Shown here one piece after another: positions 60,451 to 64,000 of a stretch of DNA of 64,000 bases; the stretch's first letter is position 1; each line of letters starts with the position of its first letter. A program made the translations under genes and the position numbers. Source of the DNA: Kineosporia mesophila (GTDB lineage Bacteria; Actinomycetota; Actinomycetes; Actinomycetales; Kineosporiaceae); assembly GCF_021129235.1 (NCBI RefSeq), contig NZ_JAJOMA010000014.1, positions 62,001-126,000 of the forward strand, in the 5' to 3' direction. A model generated the notes under the pieces. The model did no database searches. It had not been told where the DNA came from and worked only from the letters and a program-made list of their open reading frames with translations.

Positions 60451-61146
60451 ATGCGCGCACTGATCGTGAGCGGCGCCGGCCGCTACGCCGACCCGTGGCA
60501 CCCGTTCCCGGCCACCAGCCCCCTGCTGGCCGGGATCCTGGAGGCGGCCGGGTTCGCCACGACGATCGACGAGGACGTCGACGGAGCCCTCGCCGATCTG
60601 GACGGCGTCGACCTGCTGGTGGTCAACGCGGGCGACCCGTGGCGCAATGACGCCGGGGACGCCGGGGACGCCGGGGACGCCGCCTCCCGCCCGGGAGCGT
60701 TCACCGCGGCGCTGGCCCGGGGCCTGGGGGTGCTCGCCCTGCACTGCGCGGTCGCATCGCTACGGGACTATCCCGACTGGGCCCCGGCGATCGGCGCGCT
60801 CTGGCTGCCCACCGTCTCGTTCCATCCCCCCGCCGGCGAGGCCGACATCACCGGGCTCGGCCTGCCCACGGGCGAACCGGTCGAGAGCTTCCGCCTTTTC
60901 GACGAACGCTACTGCCGGCTGCAGCCGGTCGGCCACAGCCGGGTGGTCGCGCGGCACGCCGGGCCCACCGGACCCGAACCCACCGCCTGGGTGCGCGAAC
61001 ACGCCGGAGCCCGGATCGCCGTGGACGTGCTGGGCCACGACGAGCGCTCCTACGCCTCCCCGGGCCACCGCCGGCTGGTGCGGCAGCTGGCGCTGTGGGC
61101 CGTCCGCCCCTTTCCCTCCGTGATCGGGCCAACCTTCCCCGACTGA
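60451..61146 (+). CDS. ThuA-domain protein
   Basis: A 231-residue ThuA-like (class I glutamine-amidotransferase-fold) protein: RALIVSGAGRYADPWHPFPA, DGVDLLVVNAGDPW, GVLALHCAVASLRDYPDWAP, FRLFDERYCRL and AVDVLGHDERSY. ThuA-type proteins act in disaccharide utilisation (dehydrogenase partner ThuB), and the fold lacks a full catalytic triad. A 9-bp GACGCCGGG repeat (60649-60681) encodes a Gly-Asp-Ala run in the loop. It follows the molybdoenzyme by 18 bp. Confidence 0.85.
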   Translation: MRALIVSGAGRYADPWHPFPATSPLLAGILEAAGFATTIDEDVDGALADLDGVDLLVVNAGDPWRNDAGDAGDAGDAASRPGAFTAALARGLGVLALHCAVASLRDYPDWAPAIGALWLPTVSFHPPAGEADITGLGLPTGEPVESFRLFDERYCRLQPVGHSRVVARHAGPTGPEPTAWVREHAGARIAVDVLGHDERSYASPGHRRLVRQLALWAVRPFPSVIGPTFPD

Positions 61147-61170
61147 CAAAATCTGACTTTTGTCAGATGT
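61144..61170. promoter_or_regulatory. Nested operator-like dyads upstream of tetR-cyclase
   Basis: TGACAAAA-TCTGAC-TTTTGTCA (61144-61165) and, within it, TCTGAC-TTTT-GTCAGA (61152-61167) are overlapping inverted repeats. They fit a TetR operator just before the tetR start (61189) and overlap the end of the ThuA gene. Confidence 0.8.
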
Positions 61171-61188
61171 CAGGCTAGCCTCGGGGAC

Positions 61189-61800
61189 ATGCCGTCCGAG
61201 GTACTCGATCCACAGGCGATTCTCGACGCGACCGAAGACGTCCTGCGCCGCCACGGCCCCGACAAGGCCACCGTGCTGGACGTCGCCCGCGTACTCGGGG
61301 TCAGCCACGGCAGCATCTACCGGCACTTCCGGTCCAAGACGGCGCTGCGCGAGGCGGTGATCCGGCGCTGGCTGCAGGCCTCCCAGCCGGAGGTCGAGGC
61401 CGTGCTGCACGGGCACTCGGTCAACGGGTCGGAACGTCTTCGATCCTGGCTGACCACCCTGTTCCGGGCCAAGTGGAGACAGGTGAGCGAAGATCCCGAG
61501 CTGTTCGCCACCCTTCAGGTACTGAGTGCCTCCGACAGCCGGATCGGGCTCGAGTTCGTCGGCCAGATGCTGCACCAGATCGAGGAACTCGTCGCCGCGG
61601 GCGTGGCCGACGGCAGCCTGCGCCCGGTCGAACCCGGGCCCACCGCGCAGGCCATCCTCGACGCGTCCACCCGTTTCGTGCATCCCGCACTCGCCGCGGG
61701 CTGGTCCGCACCCGGTATCGACGAAGACCTCCAACGTCTGCTCGACCTGCTCCTGACCGCCCTCGCACCCGTGAAAACATCTAAGGAGAACGATGACTGA
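61189..61800 (+). CDS. TetR-family regulator
   Basis: A 203-residue TetR protein: ILDATEDVLRRHGPDKATVL, DVARVLGVSHGSIYRHFRSK (helix-turn-helix), then a helical ligand domain (LRSWLTTLFRAKWRQVSEDP). The overlapping dyads at 61144-61167 are its probable operator, so it is autoregulated. Its end overlaps the cyclase start by 8 bp (AGGAG in its last codons serves the cyclase). It should control itself and the cyclase. Confidence 0.92.
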   Translation: MPSEVLDPQAILDATEDVLRRHGPDKATVLDVARVLGVSHGSIYRHFRSKTALREAVIRRWLQASQPEVEAVLHGHSVNGSERLRSWLTTLFRAKWRQVSEDPELFATLQVLSASDSRIGLEFVGQMLHQIEELVAAGVADGSLRPVEPGPTAQAILDASTRFVHPALAAGWSAPGIDEDLQRLLDLLLTALAPVKTSKENDD

Positions 61801-62659
61801 GCTGAGCAACTGGGGCCGATGGGGCGAGGCCGACGAACTCGGCACCGTCAACCTGATCACCGCCGAGGCACGTCGCCGCGGGCTGGCCGAGGCCGTCAGC
61901 GGGCGCACCGTCTCGCTGGCCCGCCCGGTGATCCCGTCCCCGCTGATGGGCGGGCCGATGGCGCCGCGCACCCACCAGACCACCGGTGTCCAGACCGTCA
62001 TGCAGTTCACCGGGCCCGACCCGATGGCGATGGCCGAGCTGCTGATCATCAACTCGCATCATCCTGAGGTCACCCACCTCGATGCCATGGGCCATTTCGT
62101 CACCGACGGGCAGGTCTACCCCGGCGTCCCGCTGGCCCGGAGCGTGACCCCGGCCGGGGTGCGGCACGGGTCCGCCTCCGCGTTCGGCGACGGCATCCTG
62201 ACCCGGGGCGTGCTGCTCGACCTGGCCCCCGGCGGGCGGCTCGAGCCCGGGCACGCGGTCACCGCCGACGACCTGGAGGCGACGGCCGCGCGCGAAGGAC
62301 TGGACGTGCAGCCGGGCGACGCGCTGATCGTGCGGGGCGGCTACCACCTGGCCGACGACCGGGGCCTGGTGGCGGTGCCCGGGATGACGACCAGTGCGGT
62401 GGAATGGATTCACCAGAAAGAGATCTCGCTGTACGGCGGGGACATCGGCGACGCCAGTCCGGCCCTGCCCGGCGAGCGCGGCCCCCTGCACCGGATCGGC
62501 CTGGCCCTGCTCGGGCTCGTCCTGCTCGACGGTTCGAGCCCCGACGCCCTGGCCCAGGTCTGCGTGGAGGAGGGCCGGTACAGCTTCCTGCTAGTCGTGG
62601 CGCCGCCCCGGATCGAGGCCGTCACCGGGGTACTGGTCAACCCGATCGCGATCTTCTGA
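61793..62659 (+). CDS. Cyclase/kynurenine-formamidase-family hydrolase
   Basis: A 288-residue cyclase-family (PF04199-like) metalloprotein. The metal/catalytic motif HxGTHxDxxxH reads HHPEVTHLDAMGHF here, and the C-terminal GERGPLHRIGLALLGLVLLD plus VEEGRYSFLLVVAPPRI complete the fold. Relatives are kynurenine formamidase and lactone/imide hydrolases. It probably hydrolyses an amide or ester, with TetR sensing the substrate. Starts in AAGGAGAACG-ATG. Confidence 0.88.
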   Translation: MTELSNWGRWGEADELGTVNLITAEARRRGLAEAVSGRTVSLARPVIPSPLMGGPMAPRTHQTTGVQTVMQFTGPDPMAMAELLIINSHHPEVTHLDAMGHFVTDGQVYPGVPLARSVTPAGVRHGSASAFGDGILTRGVLLDLAPGGRLEPGHAVTADDLEATAAREGLDVQPGDALIVRGGYHLADDRGLVAVPGMTTSAVEWIHQKEISLYGGDIGDASPALPGERGPLHRIGLALLGLVLLDGSSPDALAQVCVEEGRYSFLLVVAPPRIEAVTGVLVNPIAIF

Positions 62660-62771
62660 GCTCTTCGCCGGGCAATAAGCCTTGCTCAAGAATGTGTTTG
62701 GGCGTTGTCCGGGGCGGGCCACGGAACTAGCGTGGACGCGCCTGAACGGACCTCCCTGAATCTGGTGCCCG

Positions 62772-63752
62772 ATGAAACTCGCACGCCCCCTGGCCGTACT
62801 GGCCCTCCTGGCCGTCCCGATCTGGCTGTGGGTGCCCCACGGCGCCTCCGCGGCGGAACCGGCCGCGGCCCAGGCCGCCCCCGTGGATTCCCGGGTGGCC
62901 TCGGCCGGCTGTGACACATCGACGGATCTGGCCGCCGGGAAGACCGTCCAGCAGAGCATCACGTCCGGCGGCCGCACCCGGCCGTACTTCCTGCACCTGC
63001 CCGCCGGGTACCAGGACGGTGAGGCCACCCCGCTGATCCTGGCCTTCCACGGGCACAACGGCACGGGGGCCGACGTCGAGGCGTACTCGGGCATCGACGA
63101 CCTGGACGCGATCGCCGTCTACCCGGTCGGGGCGGCCGGTACCGACGGCGGGACCTCCTGGCAGAGCGCCCCCTACGCCAGTGACGACGTGGACGACGTG
63201 CAGTTCGTCAGCGACCTGCTCGACGGGCTCCAGGGCAGCCTGTGCGTCGACCCCGACCGGATCTACGCCACCGGGAAGTCGAACGGGGGCGGATTCACAG
63301 CCCTTCTGGCCTGCCGGCTGCCACACCGGATCGCCGCGTTCGCCACCGTGTCCGCCGCGTTCTACCCGGGCACCACGACCGGGTGCGACGGCAGCCAGCC
63401 GGTGCCCTACCTGGACTTCCACGGTGTCGCCGACACCACCGTCCCGTACGCCGGCGGCACCAGCCACGGCGCGAAGCTGCCCTCGCTGACGGACTGGATG
63501 AACGACTGGGTCGAGCACAACGGGTGCACCGAGCCGTCCTCACGCACCATCGGTTCCGACGTGACCAAGTACTTCTGGCTCGGCTGCACCCAGGACGCCA
63601 CGGTGGTGCACTACAAGATCGCCAACGACGGTCACACCTGGCCGGGCGACCTCGTCGACAGCGGCCCGGGTGCCTCCACCCGCACGATCTCGGCCACCGA
63701 CGTGATGTGGAGTTTCTTCGGCAAGCACCCGCTCGACCACCGGCCCCTTTAA
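62772..63752 (+). CDS. Secreted PHB-depolymerase-like esterase (LpqC type)
   Basis: A 326-residue secreted alpha/beta hydrolase. A Sec signal (MKLARPLAVLALLAVPIWLW) ends near GASA. The core has PLILAFHGHNGTGADVEAY, nucleophile Ser in YATGKSNGGGFTALL, Asp in DFHGVADTTVPY, and His in NDGHTWPGD. It resembles PHB depolymerase/LpqC-like and feruloyl esterases (CE1). Cys pairs are likely disulfides. Extracellular degradation of polyester or feruloylated polymer is possible. It precedes a polysaccharide-degrading gene by 20 bp. Confidence 0.9.
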   Translation: MKLARPLAVLALLAVPIWLWVPHGASAAEPAAAQAAPVDSRVASAGCDTSTDLAAGKTVQQSITSGGRTRPYFLHLPAGYQDGEATPLILAFHGHNGTGADVEAYSGIDDLDAIAVYPVGAAGTDGGTSWQSAPYASDDVDDVQFVSDLLDGLQGSLCVDPDRIYATGKSNGGGFTALLACRLPHRIAAFATVSAAFYPGTTTGCDGSQPVPYLDFHGVADTTVPYAGGTSHGAKLPSLTDWMNDWVEHNGCTEPSSRTIGSDVTKYFWLGCTQDATVVHYKIANDGHTWPGDLVDSGPGASTRTISATDVMWSFFGKHPLDHRPL

Positions 63753-63772
63753 ATCCTTCCCGGACGGACACC

Positions 63773-64000
63773 GTGAACCTCAAGCGCAGCACTTCCGCCT
63801 TGATCGCCGCTACCGTCGTGGCCGCGCTCGTACCCGCCAGCGCCTTCGCCGTGCAGTCGCGATCAGACGCCGAGGGGAAGACCACGACCCGTGCTGCCGC
63901 ACCGACGCAATCGCTGGGTGCGCGGTACAGCAGTGTCTCGACCACGTTCCGGATCTGGTCACCCGGCAGTTCGGCCGTCAGCGTGACCGTGAACGGTACG
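63773..64000 (+). CDS. Secreted pullulanase-like glycoside hydrolase (3' end outside window)
   Basis: Only the first 76 codons are present. GTG start, Sec signal (KRSTSALIAATVVAALVPAS, then AFA), a short linker, and then LGARYSSVSTTFRIWSP followed by SSAVSVTVNGT, the N-terminal E-set (CBM48-like) strand pattern of pullulanase/isoamylase-type alpha-amylase-family enzymes. The family assignment is tentative because the catalytic domain lies outside the window. 20 bp after the esterase gene, so possibly co-transcribed. Confidence 0.6.
   Translation, partial: MNLKRSTSALIAATVVAALVPASAFAVQSRSDAEGKTTTRAAAPTQSLGARYSSVSTTFRIWSPGSSAVSVTVNGT

Overview
The window is a high-GC chromosomal segment from an actinomycete. 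The signs are GC-rich third codon positions, frequent GTG and TTG starts, an XRE regulator paired with a DUF397 protein, a DUF574 methyltransferase, a 13E12/DUF222-HNH protein, and a rifamycin-associated element in front of a HelR-type gene. Genus cannot be fixed from the sequence; a Kineosporia-like or Streptomyces-related soil actinomycete fits. No rRNA, tRNA, CRISPR array, prophage or intact insertion sequence was seen. The content is mostly catabolic, transport and regulatory genes, with several decayed genes between them.

Left part (1-15.8 kb): a truncated rhodanese and a HutD/Ves protein; an FMN monooxygenase divergent from a metQ-metN-metI importer that is preceded by a short Cys-containing leader ORF; an XRE/DUF397 pair with a divergent small gene; a DUF574 methyltransferase; a PAS-GGDEF-EAL protein; two family 53 galactanases flanking a LacI regulator, each with the same 18-bp operator palindrome; a small membrane protein; a PEBP-family protein; and an OLD-type TOPRIM protein.

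Middle part (15.9-36.7 kb): a 1309-residue fusion of an AtzF-like amidase with N,N-dimethylformamidase alpha-like and beta-like regions, a DUF1349 protein, and the ruins of an SsuBC-type ABC importer (nonsense codon, deletion junction, frameshifts, repeat expansion). Then come a DUF222-HNH protein with a long low-complexity insert, a hydrolase/TetR pair with twin operators, an HxlR/SnoaL-like pair, an MBL-fold protein behind a perfect 16-bp-arm inverted repeat, helR, a short PfkB-like protein, a GH42 beta-galactosidase, pyruvate carboxylase and deoC.

Right part (36.9-64 kb): a GNAT, an SDR, a lone trpF and a luciferase-like oxidoreductase; a proVWX-type betaine/choline importer; a universal stress protein; Nudix, aminoglycoside-phosphotransferase-like and CoA-transferase genes; a BLUF photoreceptor protein; and an SDR/MerR pair. 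Next is a six-gene operon soxBDAG-purU-gntR for oxidative demethylation of sarcosine with handling of the one-carbon unit, divergent from a BisC-like molybdoenzyme. The segment ends with ThuA, a TetR-cyclase pair, a secreted esterase and the start of a secreted pullulanase-like enzyme.

Themes are acquisition of sulfur, nitrogen and carbon from organic compounds (FMN monooxygenases, amide hydrolase fusion, sarcosine oxidase, betaine uptake, galactan degradation). Between these operons lie remnants of a transporter, a GGDEF protein and several unidentified genes, which suggests a region under turnover.
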